Assembly (NCBI RefSeq): GCF_900215335.1
Contig: NZ_OCMT01000003.1
Location: 682,001-746,000 of the forward strand
DNA length: 64,000 bases
Direction: 5' to 3'
From: Pedobacter xixiisoli
GTDB lineage: Bacteria; Bacteroidota; Bacteroidia; Sphingobacteriales; Sphingobacteriaceae
The position numbers and the translations under genes are program-made. Position 1 is the first letter of the stretch. Each line of letters starts with the position of its first letter. Under the pieces are notes generated by a model that ran no database searches, was not told the origin of the DNA, and saw only the letters and a list, made by a program, of their open reading frames with translations. Positions 1-8,986 of the stretch are shown here, piece by piece.

Positions 1-638
1 AGAAAAATAAAGCTTTTGAAATTACTAAAGTAACCAGTTAGCCCTAAAGCAATTTCTACAATTAGAATGATTATAAACGCATTGTATCTATTTTTTGTGT
101 CAGAAATTAGGAAAAATACAAAGAAAATTGCCCATTTGAAGTCGACTAATTTTACTATAAATTGCTGAAGACCTCCTATTACAAAACTATATTTGGTTAA
201 GAAATAGGTTAAGATAACTGCAACAATATAAACCACTACTACTTTTTTAATATCATACTGAATAAGTGTTTGATATACAGGTGGATTTGTTTTTAATTTA
301 TGAATAATAGTATTTAAACCTGTAACGATAATAATTAAACTTGTAAGACTTAGTAAAATGGCATATTGGATATCTTCTGGATATATGACTACATCTTCAA
401 TTGCTTGAGAGGTTAAATCAGCCTGTAAAATTTTTATACTTACCTGTAGCCATTGCATAGCAAAGGCAGCGAACAGTATAGGTGGTTGACCTTTTTTCCA
501 TAATGTGATATAGATATACCATAAGGTAATTAAAGCGTAAGCAGTGAGCAGTACATTACTGGTAATTAAAGAAATTACCAGACCTATTATCAGAGGAAGC
601 ATGAGCTTACTATTGCTACTCGAGTTTAGCCTCATCAT
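1..638 (-). CDS. Wzy-like O-antigen/oligosaccharide polymerase, 3' part outside window
   Basis: An open frame of about 212 codons runs off the left edge. It is almost entirely hydrophobic, with likely membrane helices near residues 13-50, 88-112, 130-150 and 160-205 separated by short polar loops. This layout, inside a glycosyltransferase cluster, fits a repeat-unit polymerase of the Wzy type, which joins lipid-linked oligosaccharides on the outer face of the inner membrane. The start is the ATG at 638-636, which overlaps the TGA stop (637-635) of the preceding GT2 gene in an ATGATGA junction, so the two are probably translationally coupled. No conserved Wzy motif can be checked because the C-terminal half is missing; another polytopic membrane protein is possible. 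Confidence 0.6.
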   Translation of the reverse strand, partial: MMRLNSSSNSKLMLPLIIGLVISLITSNVLLTAYALITLWYIYITLWKKGQPPILFAAFAMQWLQVSIKILQADLTSQAIEDVVIYPEDIQYAILLSLTSLIIIVTGLNTIIHKLKTNPPVYQTLIQYDIKKVVVVYIVAVILTYFLTKYSFVIGGLQQFIVKLVDFKWAIFFVFFLISDTKNRYNAFIIILIVEIALGLTGYFSNFKSFIF

Positions 639-1597
639 ATTAGTCTTTTATAATAAGACTCGCGTATGCCTAACGATATATAAATTCTTAATTGTATCCA
701 TCTTGAAATTATAAAAATTGCTCGGTTCTTTTTGAAAAGTTCTAATTGCGCCAGCCAAGCTAATTTAAACTGTTTTCTTTTCATAAGATAAATAGTCTCG
801 TTGAAAAAATTCACTAAAATCTTTTGTTTAAAAAATTTATGCAGTCTTTCCTTTTCTTCCGGAGCTGAGTTCGCTATTAATTGCTCAAAAATTGGAAGAT
901 CTTCTTTAATTCTGAAATAGATACTAGACAATTGATTACTCAATTGCCCATCGTGCCTTCGTAAATATATTAGTGGTTGATCTATTCGACCAATAGGGGC
1001 TAAGTAAACTAGTCTTGTCCACATGTCAAAATCACCACTAACTTTATGATCTGTATCGAAGCCATTCACTTTATCTACATATTTTTTAACCAAAGTTACA
1101 TTGGCAATATTTCCAGGCATACAGCCCCATTTTGCAGAAATAGTACAATAGGTCTGTAAATCAATAATCTCGGGCGTGCTGTCTGCTTTATCATTTATCG
1201 TTTTGTTTCCATAGTTATCTATAAAATCTACACGATGGTAGCTCATAGTAATGTAAGGGTGTTTGAGATGAAATGAACAGACGGCGGTAAGACAATTTTC
1301 CATCATTACATCATCTTGAGACCAAAGTTTGATCAAAGGACTTTCACATTGCTTCAAAAGAAAATTGAGACTTTTAAATAAACCTTGATTTTCCTCATTT
1401 CTAAATAACCTTATCAAGGTAGGATTATTTTCTGCATAAATGAGTAGCTTCTCATAACTTTCATCTGTTGAGCTATCATCGCAGATTAATAATTCAAAAT
1501 CTTTAAAATCTTGAGCCAATACAGAATCAATACAAGGAGTTAAGAATGTTCCCGCATTGTATACTGGGAGTATAACACTGATTTTTTTAGAATTCAT
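635..1597 (-). CDS. Glycosyltransferase family 2
   Basis: 320 residues, full length for a GT-A glycosyltransferase. The nucleotide-sugar fold begins at residue 6 (ISVILPVYNAG), with the paired aspartates at 40-41 (ICDDSSTDES) and the metal-binding QDD at 94-96. GDFDMW at 188-193 and a YLRRHDGQLS segment near 211-220 are typical acceptor-side elements of family 2. It should transfer one sugar to the growing lipid-linked repeat on the cytoplasmic face; donor and linkage cannot be read from sequence. Its ATG lies 11 bases inside the end of the upstream GT4 gene and its stop overlaps the polymerase start. Confidence 0.88.
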   Translation of the reverse strand: MNSKKISVILPVYNAGTFLTPCIDSVLAQDFKDFELLICDDSSTDESYEKLLIYAENNPTLIRLFRNEENQGLFKSLNFLLKQCESPLIKLWSQDDVMMENCLTAVCSFHLKHPYITMSYHRVDFIDNYGNKTINDKADSTPEIIDLQTYCTISAKWGCMPGNIANVTLVKKYVDKVNGFDTDHKVSGDFDMWTRLVYLAPIGRIDQPLIYLRRHDGQLSNQLSSIYFRIKEDLPIFEQLIANSAPEEKERLHKFFKQKILVNFFNETIYLMKRKQFKLAWLAQLELFKKNRAIFIISRWIQLRIYISLGIRESYYKRLI

Positions 1598-2798
1598 TTA
1601 TGATAGTTTTAACTTGCTTGTCGAAATTCCAAGCACTTATTATCTTTCTGCTCTCAATTTCTAGAATATTTATATCTTCAGACAAGATGTCTGTTAAAGT
1701 TTGTAAGAGGTTAGTCAAATCACCTGTATTAAATATTTTGCCATTTAAATCTTCTTTTACCAAATCTATCGCACAGCCTACTTTATTTGATGCAATAATT
1801 GCTTTTCCAGCAGCCATTGCCTCATTAATGGCTAAACCCCAAGTTTCTGCTGGACCTTGACTGGGCAAGCAAAAGATATTACAAGCTTGATAAATTACAG
1901 GCATTTGACTTTGATTTTGGAAATCCATAAAATGAATATTTTTCGTTTTTCCTTTTTTTTCTCTCGTTAATTGCTGTTCGTTGCTAGCCTTTTGTTTAAG
2001 TTCAGTTTCTAGGATTCCATTGCCGACAAATAGAAGGTGTATAGTAGCTTGATCGTTGGTCGTTGATCGTTGATCATTTTTCGTTTTCAGTTGATTAAGT
2101 TTAATGAATGCATCAAGTAACAGTGTAGGATTTTTCTTTTGCTCTAGTTTTCCTGCAAATAGAATTAAAAGATCTTTTTTGTTAATCCCTAATCTGCTCC
2201 TTAATGCCTCTGCTTCTTCTTTCCGGTTTTCAGCAAATCGTTCGTTATCGATGGCATGCGGAGCAAAAAATAATTGACTTTCTTTTAAGCCGTACGCTTT
2301 GAAGTAAGTTTTGTTATTAGTACCCACATAAAAAGCCTTATCTACAAAGCTATACACCCATTTTAAATAGATTTTTTTTAGGATTGATTTAAATGCAGAT
2401 TGATGATCTAATAGCGTAGAATCTCCTCTAAACCAAATTGGGATTTTGCCTTTAAAATACCGCATCACTTTAAAATGACTTTGGTAGATATATCCATAAA
2501 CCAAGATAACATTTGGCGAGAAATCTTCTATCCTTGTTAAAATATTAGGATTGATGATACCTTTTCCATGATGTGAACCTGGATCTTTAGCTGTGTTTTC
2601 TAACAACTCGTAATTGTAGCCATCTAGTAGGGGGACATCCCATTCAAAGGTCTTGCCAAAATCTGGATCGTATTTAACCGCAATCCCGCTTCTACCCCAA
2701 GTATAGAATACCTTTAATTCACATTGTTTAGCTAAAAGTCTAAATATGGGGACGTAATATTGAATAGGATGGGAGATAATTATAGCTAGTTTTTTCAT
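1587..2798 (-). CDS. Glycosyltransferase family 4 with in-frame spacer-like insertions
   Basis: 403 residues. The N-terminal Rossmann half starts with IIISHPIQYYVPIF; the donor half contains LILFAGKLEQKKNP near residue 210 and the EX7E-type motif ETWGLAINEAMAAG near 320, so this is a retaining GT-B enzyme of family 4. Two low-complexity stretches, about residues 238-250 (KTKNDQRSTTNDQ) and 268-286 (KASNEQQLTREKKGKTK), interrupt the donor domain on either side of the LLFVGNG strand. They are encoded by short repeated words that look like intergenic spacer DNA. Both keep the frame, so the protein may still fold with extended loops. It is separated from the upstream GT4 gene by a 70-base AT-rich gap without a recognisable gene. 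Confidence 0.87.
   Translation of the reverse strand: MKKLAIIISHPIQYYVPIFRLLAKQCELKVFYTWGRSGIAVKYDPDFGKTFEWDVPLLDGYNYELLENTAKDPGSHHGKGIINPNILTRIEDFSPNVILVYGYIYQSHFKVMRYFKGKIPIWFRGDSTLLDHQSAFKSILKKIYLKWVYSFVDKAFYVGTNNKTYFKAYGLKESQLFFAPHAIDNERFAENRKEEAEALRSRLGINKKDLLILFAGKLEQKKNPTLLLDAFIKLNQLKTKNDQRSTTNDQATIHLLFVGNGILETELKQKASNEQQLTREKKGKTKNIHFMDFQNQSQMPVIYQACNIFCLPSQGPAETWGLAINEAMAAGKAIIASNKVGCAIDLVKEDLNGKIFNTGDLTNLLQTLTDILSEDINILEIESRKIISAWNFDKQVKTIINEF
1940..1995 (-). repeat. Second spacer-like in-frame insertion in the GT4 gene
   Basis: The coding strand carries AGCAACGAACAGCAATTAAC followed by an A-rich run and encodes KASNEQQLTREKKGKTK. Almost the same word (AACGAACAACAACAATTAAC) lies in the GT4 gene at 30153-31271, which suggests a common source. 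Confidence 0.5.
2049..2087 (-). repeat. Word-like microrepeat inside the GT4 gene
   Basis: On the coding strand the words GATCAACGA, TCAACGACC and AACGATCAA repeat with a period near 7-8 bases after AACGAAAAAT. The block is translated as KTKNDQRSTTNDQ and keeps frame. It resembles spacer-type repeats between genes elsewhere in this window rather than codon-selected DNA. Confidence 0.6.
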
Positions 2799-2868
2799 GT
2801 TTCAAAAAAACAAAAAATCTGAATGTATTAATTTTTATCCTCGATTAATTTTCAAAGTTTAATTTTAT

Positions 2869-4146
2869 TTACTTTGATAAAAAACTGAGAAGTTTTTTTG
2901 AGTTTAAATATATTTTGAAAAATAATGGCTGATGTATAATATTTATAAATATTTTTTTTAAGGGGCTAATTGAAACATTGTGAGTATTTGCAATGTCATA
3001 AATATCTTGAGAGTTCACAGAAGTTGTAAATCCAGCTTGGTTTAAATTCCTTTTTAAAGAACTTGTATTTTCAGATTGCAGACAAATTTGTACAATTTCT
3101 ATCGCTCTTTTCGTAATAGTTTCTATATTGAAATTATTGTTTATGAATTTATGACCATTTATACCGAATTCTTTTCGAAGATGAGGCTGATTCTTTAAAA
3201 AAATTATCTTGTCGATAAAATCTTTTTTATCTTTCGCAACAAATCCTCCTTTACTATCTCCAATTAATTCAAGCTGTGTATTGTCTTTTAATGGTGTACT
3301 TAAAGTAATCACGGGCGTTTTATAGAATAACGATTCCGCTAAGACCATTCCGAAACTTTCTCCTATTTCAGCGGCATGTATAAAGATGTCGAATGATTTA
3401 TATAGCGCAGCTAATTCTTTATCACTATTTGTAGTAGGCAATACAATAATATGATCTCTTACATTTTTTGGATAATTACTTAATATTTTATTTAGAGATG
3501 GAGGTAAACCAACCAGTACCAAATAATAAGTTTGCTCTACATTTAATAGATCAGAGAGTACGTCAAATATAATTTTATGCCATTTAGCATCATACGGTTG
3601 TCCAATTCGACCTAATATAAAAGAGTCTTCAGGTAAATTAAAGTTTTTTTTTTCTACAGATAAATTATTTGAAAGTGCTAAGGTGTCAATTGGGTACGGC
3701 AAAATATTACCAATTTGTTTCGATTTACTGGTCCATTGTTGCCATTTCCATAAACACCATCTCGACAATTGCAGATGAACATCTATGTAGACGGCATCAG
3801 CAGAATAATCGGGCCTTCCAAAAACATTGGTTTCTAAAATCCTATTTTGCTTTGTTTTTAGAAATTTAATTATGTTTATAGTGGCTTTACATTTAGAACC
3901 GCTTCTATGTATATGTATTATTCTAGGTTCCCACAACCTTATGTCAGATAAGACTTTATTCAGATCTTTTGATCCATCATATATGCCAATATCATGGTTA
4001 GAAAGAAATTCAGATCTAATTCCCTGGCCTTTCAAAGTCAGTACTTTTACATCATGACCAAGTTTTTTATATCCAGTAGAGTAATTTTGTGCTGCACGTT
4101 CAGTACCACCGATCCCGAGATTATCTACTATCGTTAATATTTTCAT
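2869..4146 (-). CDS. Glycosyltransferase family 4
   Basis: 425 residues. The start MKILTIVDNLGIGGTERAA has the GGxE-type glycine-rich loop of GT4 acceptor domains, and ESFGMVLAESLFYKTPVIT near residue 265 is the EX7E donor-phosphate motif. FILGRIGQPYDAKWH near residue 180 begins the second Rossmann half. The last 60 residues are basic and hydrophobic, which may help membrane association. The ATG lies 26 bases inside the end of the preceding glycosyltransferase gene, the longest overlap in this part of the locus. The acceptor is presumably an undecaprenyl-linked glycan; the sugar cannot be named. Confidence 0.86.
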   Translation of the reverse strand: MKILTIVDNLGIGGTERAAQNYSTGYKKLGHDVKVLTLKGQGIRSEFLSNHDIGIYDGSKDLNKVLSDIRLWEPRIIHIHRSGSKCKATINIIKFLKTKQNRILETNVFGRPDYSADAVYIDVHLQLSRWCLWKWQQWTSKSKQIGNILPYPIDTLALSNNLSVEKKNFNLPEDSFILGRIGQPYDAKWHKIIFDVLSDLLNVEQTYYLVLVGLPPSLNKILSNYPKNVRDHIIVLPTTNSDKELAALYKSFDIFIHAAEIGESFGMVLAESLFYKTPVITLSTPLKDNTQLELIGDSKGGFVAKDKKDFIDKIIFLKNQPHLRKEFGINGHKFINNNFNIETITKRAIEIVQICLQSENTSSLKRNLNQAGFTTSVNSQDIYDIANTHNVSISPLKKIFINIIHQPLFFKIYLNSKKLLSFLSK

Positions 4147-5431
4147 AATAATTATTTTGACCTATAACTTTATCTAGACTTTCTGCGAGCTTCATTGTGC
4201 TCATTTCAGCCGAATATTGATCGAATTCAGACAAGTTTACATTATCCATCGAAAAATTCGAAATGAAGTTTAGATGTTGAGACCAAATTTTTGCGAAATT
4301 TTTGGAAATTAGTGATAACTCGTCCTCTCCATCAAAAGCCAATAAGGTTCCAATATTTGTACTTTTTACTACTTGACACGCAGAGCTTTTTTTATGTAAT
4401 ACAGCAAAAACAGGTTTTTCACTAAGTATCGACTGATAGATTTTGGAGGGTGTATAATGAGGCTCAGTACTACCTAGTATAAATGTCCCGTCAGCAGCAT
4501 TTAGATGTGATAGTACGTCTAAGTATGGTATTCTCTTTGGATATTCAAATATAATATCATTCCAAAGTTCATATTTCTGAGCTAGTTCTTTAATATTAAA
4601 ACCATTCGGGTCATCTGGAGATGTACCAGTTCCGATAAAATGAAACCTAATATTTGTGAATAGGTCTTTATTTTTCTTTATCGATTTAAGTATTTCATTT
4701 AGCGTTTCAAATGCTTTTGGTAACATTGCTCCAGCATAAACAAAATCTAATTTACCAGATACTTTTTTAAATATATAGGTATTTAATTTCAATTCTGTCG
4801 CAATTAAATTATCTCTTTTTTCTCCACCATATGGCATTGCAGTCGTCACAACATGATCTTTTAGCTTTGGATTTCTTATTAAGACATCTTCATAGTATCC
4901 CGGAGCTACTCCTGTTATTAAACTTGCGTGTTTAATAGAGATGGGTTCTAAAATTTTATTTATCTGCATCGATAACCAGTACTTTCCCAAAAAAGATGTG
5001 CTTTGGGGAAGTTTATAAACCCAAGGATCGATATAATCAATCCCATATCTGATCTTCGTTTTTCTATATATTAAACGTCCAATTAGTGCGGTATAAAAAG
5101 TCGGGATGGGAATGTATATAAAATCAATTTTTTCATTTCTAACTATTTTAAGAACTCTTTTGTAAAGCTGATAGAATGCTCTGATACCAATTTCATTTAT
5201 GATTTTGATCTTTTTATTGGAAATTGCATTCACCTTCTCTATACGTAGATTCTCAGGTAGTAATTTCACTATATCCCAATCGTAGTTAAAATCATGATAT
5301 TTTTCATCAACAGTAACGATAATAGGATTCCAACCAAATTTGGGAAGATGTTGAGCGAACAAACGGCTTCTATGTACAGAAGCAACATTTGACGGAGGAA
5401 ATAAAGGGGTAATTATGATAATGTTCTTCAT
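4121..5431 (-). CDS. GT4-like glycosyltransferase
   Basis: 436 residues with a GT-B layout: MKNIIIITPLFPPSNVASVH at the N-terminus, a DFVYAGAMLP strand near residue 225 opening the donor domain, and PHYTPSKIYQSILSEKPVF near 328-346 where family 4 proteins have EX7E. The second glutamate of the motif is displaced, so the match is to the broader GT4/WcaI-like group rather than a textbook member. A 102-base gap upstream (5432-5533) separates it from the gene at 5534-6751 and holds only short unassigned frames. Confidence 0.78.
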   Translation of the reverse strand: MKNIIIITPLFPPSNVASVHRSRLFAQHLPKFGWNPIIVTVDEKYHDFNYDWDIVKLLPENLRIEKVNAISNKKIKIINEIGIRAFYQLYKRVLKIVRNEKIDFIYIPIPTFYTALIGRLIYRKTKIRYGIDYIDPWVYKLPQSTSFLGKYWLSMQINKILEPISIKHASLITGVAPGYYEDVLIRNPKLKDHVVTTAMPYGGEKRDNLIATELKLNTYIFKKVSGKLDFVYAGAMLPKAFETLNEILKSIKKNKDLFTNIRFHFIGTGTSPDDPNGFNIKELAQKYELWNDIIFEYPKRIPYLDVLSHLNAADGTFILGSTEPHYTPSKIYQSILSEKPVFAVLHKKSSACQVVKSTNIGTLLAFDGEDELSLISKNFAKIWSQHLNFISNFSMDNVNLSEFDQYSAEMSTMKLAESLDKVIGQNNYYENINDSR

Positions 5432-5533
5432 TGAAGGCTCAAAAATATTGGTTTAATATTGAAATGGTCGCTAATAATTAAGATAATCTCTGTTTTGTTC
5501 AGCAGCTAAATTGGAGGTTTGATTTACCAATAA

Positions 5534-6751
5534 TCATTTGCTAAAAGTCTCATTAATAAGTGAGATGAATTTTTTGCATTCCAATTCCCAATTAAATCGA
5601 GTTTCGGCTATAGTGTACGCATTTCTCTTATATTGCTTTAAAAGCTTTTTGTCATCAATAAAACCTTGGATAATTTTGCTCAAGCTAATTACATCGCCTA
5701 TACAGTAAGTAATACCAATATCAGAGTTTTCTTCAAAAAAAAGTCGTTGGGCTTGGGTTTCAGAAGCTATAACTGTTAATCCTACGCTTAGATAGGTAAA
5801 TATCTTATTAGATAATGCTAAATCGTTGTTAAGATTAAAAGCAGGTTCTAGTGCTAAACCGATATCATGGTATTTGGCAATTTCAAATATTTCTTTGGGA
5901 GAAACGGGGGAAATAATTTCAAATTGATGATCTTGCAGTCCAAATTCTTTTACTATTTTTCTAAAATAACTAAAATTCTCACTACTTATCGATCCTAGCA
6001 ATGTTAATTTGATATCATTTGAGGAACACAGCCCTATAGCTTCAATAACATCCTCAATACCTCTATTTGTTCCTATAGTCTGTGAGAACCAGAATAGTTT
6101 TAATGGATCAGTATTGTTTGCTAAAGTGGTATTTTTAAATTCTTTTTTTGAAAAAACATTATTGATAGTCGTAAACTTTTGGTTAGGGTAGAGATCTTGA
6201 TAATGTTTCGTAATTAGTGAGCTTGCGGTTGTAACAAACCTGGCTTTAGGGAGGTATTCATTTTCTAATCGAATCTCTATATCTTGATCCCTGCAAGTTT
6301 GTGAATATTGTCCTCTATGAAAGTCTTCTGCATCAAATGAAAATGAACTTTGATTATGTTTTGCGGCCAAAGCAATAGGAACAAGTGCACCAAGATTGTG
6401 CGCTATATAATGATTGGCTTTTTCTTCTTTTAAGATTTTGACGAGTCTATCAAAAGTTTTGTTTCTAGATTTTGCTAAAGACAAGTTAAAATATTTACTG
6501 ATTTTTTGATAAAATTTGAAAGTAATCTTATTTAGAATGAAAGTAATTTGATCTGTATAGGGTGCACCTCCAATCAGTTCATATTCCCACTTTACAGTTT
6601 CCAGTAATTGGCGATCCGTGTCAGCGGCCCAATCAGCCCAATAGGAATAATAAACCTTAACTGAATAACCTGCTTCAACCAATGCATTTGCTTCTTTTAC
6701 CAAACGTGGATTTGTGCTGGGTTGGCCCGTAGTAGCTAAAACTATTCTCAT
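5534..6751 (-). CDS. GT4-like glycosyltransferase
   Basis: 405 residues. MRIVLATTGQPSTNPRLVKE is a common opening of GT-B enzymes in Bacteroidota polysaccharide loci. The donor half starts near residue 216 (LKLFWFSQTIGTNRGIEDVI), and GLALEPAFNLNNDLALSNKIFTYL with E at about 315 replaces the usual EX7E region, as in several WfgS/WbuB-type enzymes. Its start and the upstream stop share ATGA (6748-6751), a four-base overlap that suggests coupled translation. The substrate cannot be read. Confidence 0.8.
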   Translation of the reverse strand: MRIVLATTGQPSTNPRLVKEANALVEAGYSVKVYYSYWADWAADTDRQLLETVKWEYELIGGAPYTDQITFILNKITFKFYQKISKYFNLSLAKSRNKTFDRLVKILKEEKANHYIAHNLGALVPIALAAKHNQSSFSFDAEDFHRGQYSQTCRDQDIEIRLENEYLPKARFVTTASSLITKHYQDLYPNQKFTTINNVFSKKEFKNTTLANNTDPLKLFWFSQTIGTNRGIEDVIEAIGLCSSNDIKLTLLGSISSENFSYFRKIVKEFGLQDHQFEIISPVSPKEIFEIAKYHDIGLALEPAFNLNNDLALSNKIFTYLSVGLTVIASETQAQRLFFEENSDIGITYCIGDVISLSKIIQGFIDDKKLLKQYKRNAYTIAETRFNWELECKKFISLINETFSK

Positions 6752-7767
6752 TTGCTAATGAAATTTTTATATAGTTGCAAATATTGTTCAGCAATTACGT
6801 TACTCGAGAATCTTTTTTCTGTATCTATTCTAATCTGCCTTCTATCCAAAAGATGTATTTCATTTACATATCGGACTAAACCTTCAATCTCATCTGATTT
6901 GAAACCATTTAGGCCATCTGTAATAAATTCGTTAACAGCACCTTTACAAGTTCCAATAATAGGCGTGCCACAAGCAGAGGCTTCGGCCATGACTATACCA
7001 AAAGGTTCGTTCCACTGTATAGCCATAACGAAAGCTAATGCATGCCGTAGAAGATTATTCTTTTGTTCGTCGTTAACTGGACCAATATATTTTATTTGAT
7101 CGCTTAAATGAGGTTCTACTTTTTCATTATAATACCATTGATATTCTTGAGGTATATTTCCGGCTATAACTAATTTTTTTCCAGTTTGCTGAGCTATAGT
7201 TATGGCATTGTGAGTACCTTTTATAGGTTCAATTCTACCGAGAAAGACTAGAGGCGCATCTTCATGGATCGCTTCATTAAAATGAAATGCAGCTAGAGGC
7301 ACACCATTAAATACCTTGAAAGCGCTCGCAAACGGCTTAATCTGATCGGTAATGTAGTCACTACAGCCAGTAAACCATAAGTTTTTCGCAAAAGCTAGTT
7401 TTTTTGCTTTTATAATTTGGGAAATGGTAGGTTCTCTTTGATAAGACATGATACATTTAGCGCCAATAGGTAAAATCAAAGTTAAATAAGCAAGTCTAGA
7501 GAAGCTATGTACAATGTCATATTTATTTTTAAGATATTCTCTAGTAAGATATATCGTGTTTCTTAAAGTATCAATTTTTGAAAAAGAAGTTTTTCCTGGC
7601 CATACTTTTAATATGCAATCTTTTCTAGATTGATCATTAGCAAACAAGGTGATTTCATGTCCTTTTTCTTGATATTCAGTAATTAAAAAATCTACAATTC
7701 TTTCTATACCTCCGTAATGGATTGGAGGGACTGCAATTTCGGGGTCTACGGTTAAAGCAATTCTCAT
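6748..7767 (-). CDS. Glycosyltransferase family 4
   Basis: 339 residues, a compact member. MRIALTVDPEIAVPPIHYGG followed by GIERIVDFL gives the glycine-containing acceptor loop; PLVFLGRIEPIKGTHNAI near 168-185 and EPFGIVMAEASACGTPIIG near 253-271 are the donor-domain signatures, including a clear EX7E. It overlaps both neighbours by ATGA (7764-7767 and 6748-6751), placing it in the middle of a tightly coupled set of three GT4 genes. Confidence 0.9.
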   Translation of the reverse strand: MRIALTVDPEIAVPPIHYGGIERIVDFLITEYQEKGHEITLFANDQSRKDCILKVWPGKTSFSKIDTLRNTIYLTREYLKNKYDIVHSFSRLAYLTLILPIGAKCIMSYQREPTISQIIKAKKLAFAKNLWFTGCSDYITDQIKPFASAFKVFNGVPLAAFHFNEAIHEDAPLVFLGRIEPIKGTHNAITIAQQTGKKLVIAGNIPQEYQWYYNEKVEPHLSDQIKYIGPVNDEQKNNLLRHALAFVMAIQWNEPFGIVMAEASACGTPIIGTCKGAVNEFITDGLNGFKSDEIEGLVRYVNEIHLLDRRQIRIDTEKRFSSNVIAEQYLQLYKNFISK

Positions 7768-8984
7768 TCTTGATAAATTTCCTGCATTTTAAAAGCTATA
7801 TGATCATTGGAATAGACTTCATCAGATGGGAGTTTCAAAGTAGGCTCATTTACTATCTTTTCTAGTAATGTGAGGAGGCTTTCTTCCGATGGCTCAAATA
7901 AGTAGCCATTTTTACCATTTGTGATTAGTTCTCTTTGTCCTCCCAAATTTGTAGCAATTACTGGTGTTTTGTAAGACAAAGATTCATAGATCACAAAAGG
8001 TCCGGTTTCAAAACATAATGAGGGAACGATTAAGTAATCTATGTTTGCAAAGAAAGATTTCATCTCCGATTCTTTCAAGTTGAATTGCCAAGTACAGCTG
8101 CCGATTTGTTCAGAATCTTTTTTTAGAATTTCGAAGTAGGATGTAAATTGTGGAGGAGGGTATACTGCCGCTATATGTAATGAGATCTTATGGGTTTCAT
8201 TTAACTTTGATATTGCATTTATAAGTAAATGCAATCCTTTTATGGGGTCAATTCTTCCTAAATATCCTAATCTAGTTGTTGTAGAATTTTCTTTCCTGAT
8301 TTCACTACTTTGAGCAGTTTGCCTGCATATCCTTATATGATTGGAATTTATTCCATTTTTGGTTAAAAATTCTTTTTGCCATTCAGAAACAGTTATAATC
8401 TTGGTTGTATTAGATTCAATTTCTTTAAATAGCTTTTTGCGTAATTTAACAGGGCTTATTGCGGAAAAAATATTAAAGAGAAATCTCGCTGAAAGTTTGA
8501 TTGGATTTACTTCTGAGTTTTTAGCTATGCATAGGCCACACTTTAAAATAGAAACTTTACCATCGCAAGCTGTTTTTCCGTGAAACATTAAATCTCCACG
8601 CAAGCAAATATGGCCTGGAATATGCGAACTGAAATAGGTAGCAATTCCTTTCTTAAAGCAAATCTCAAAATGATAGGTATTGAAATTTGTGGTTAAGGTA
8701 TGGAAATGAACAATATCAGGTTTTTGTATATCGATGAATTTTTCAAATTCTACCAAATTGTTAGGCGGAAATATGCCTCTGATAGTGTCCCTTCTATGAT
8801 CTGAGTTGGGCTTTATATAAAAGATTTCTAAATCCTCATAAATTGCCGAGCTAGCGGTTTCGCTAATAGATAGTATAGATACTTTGTAATTTTGAGGAAG
8901 AAACTTAGCAAGTAAATAAATATACTTTTCAGTACCTCCAGCAGTATTCGGATAAAAGTAATCTGTGATTAAAAGGGTTTTCAC
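7764..8984 (-). CDS. Glycosyltransferase family 4
   Basis: 406 residues. MKTLLITDYFYPNTAGGTEK carries the GG-T-E loop of GT4; LGYLGRIDPIKGLHLLINAI near 235-255 and ETGPFVIYESLSYKTPVIAT near 322-342 are the donor-domain motifs. A Cys-rich patch near residues 135-155 (HICLRG, CDGK, LKCGLC) resembles the cysteine pattern seen in a subset of these enzymes and might bind a metal; that is inference. It begins only a few bases after the GT2 gene at 8987-9949. Confidence 0.88.
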   Translation of the reverse strand: MKTLLITDYFYPNTAGGTEKYIYLLAKFLPQNYKVSILSISETASSAIYEDLEIFYIKPNSDHRRDTIRGIFPPNNLVEFEKFIDIQKPDIVHFHTLTTNFNTYHFEICFKKGIATYFSSHIPGHICLRGDLMFHGKTACDGKVSILKCGLCIAKNSEVNPIKLSARFLFNIFSAISPVKLRKKLFKEIESNTTKIITVSEWQKEFLTKNGINSNHIRICRQTAQSSEIRKENSTTTRLGYLGRIDPIKGLHLLINAISKLNETHKISLHIAAVYPPPQFTSYFEILKKDSEQIGSCTWQFNLKESEMKSFFANIDYLIVPSLCFETGPFVIYESLSYKTPVIATNLGGQRELITNGKNGYLFEPSEESLLTLLEKIVNEPTLKLPSDEVYSNDHIAFKMQEIYQE

Positions 8985-8986
8985 TT

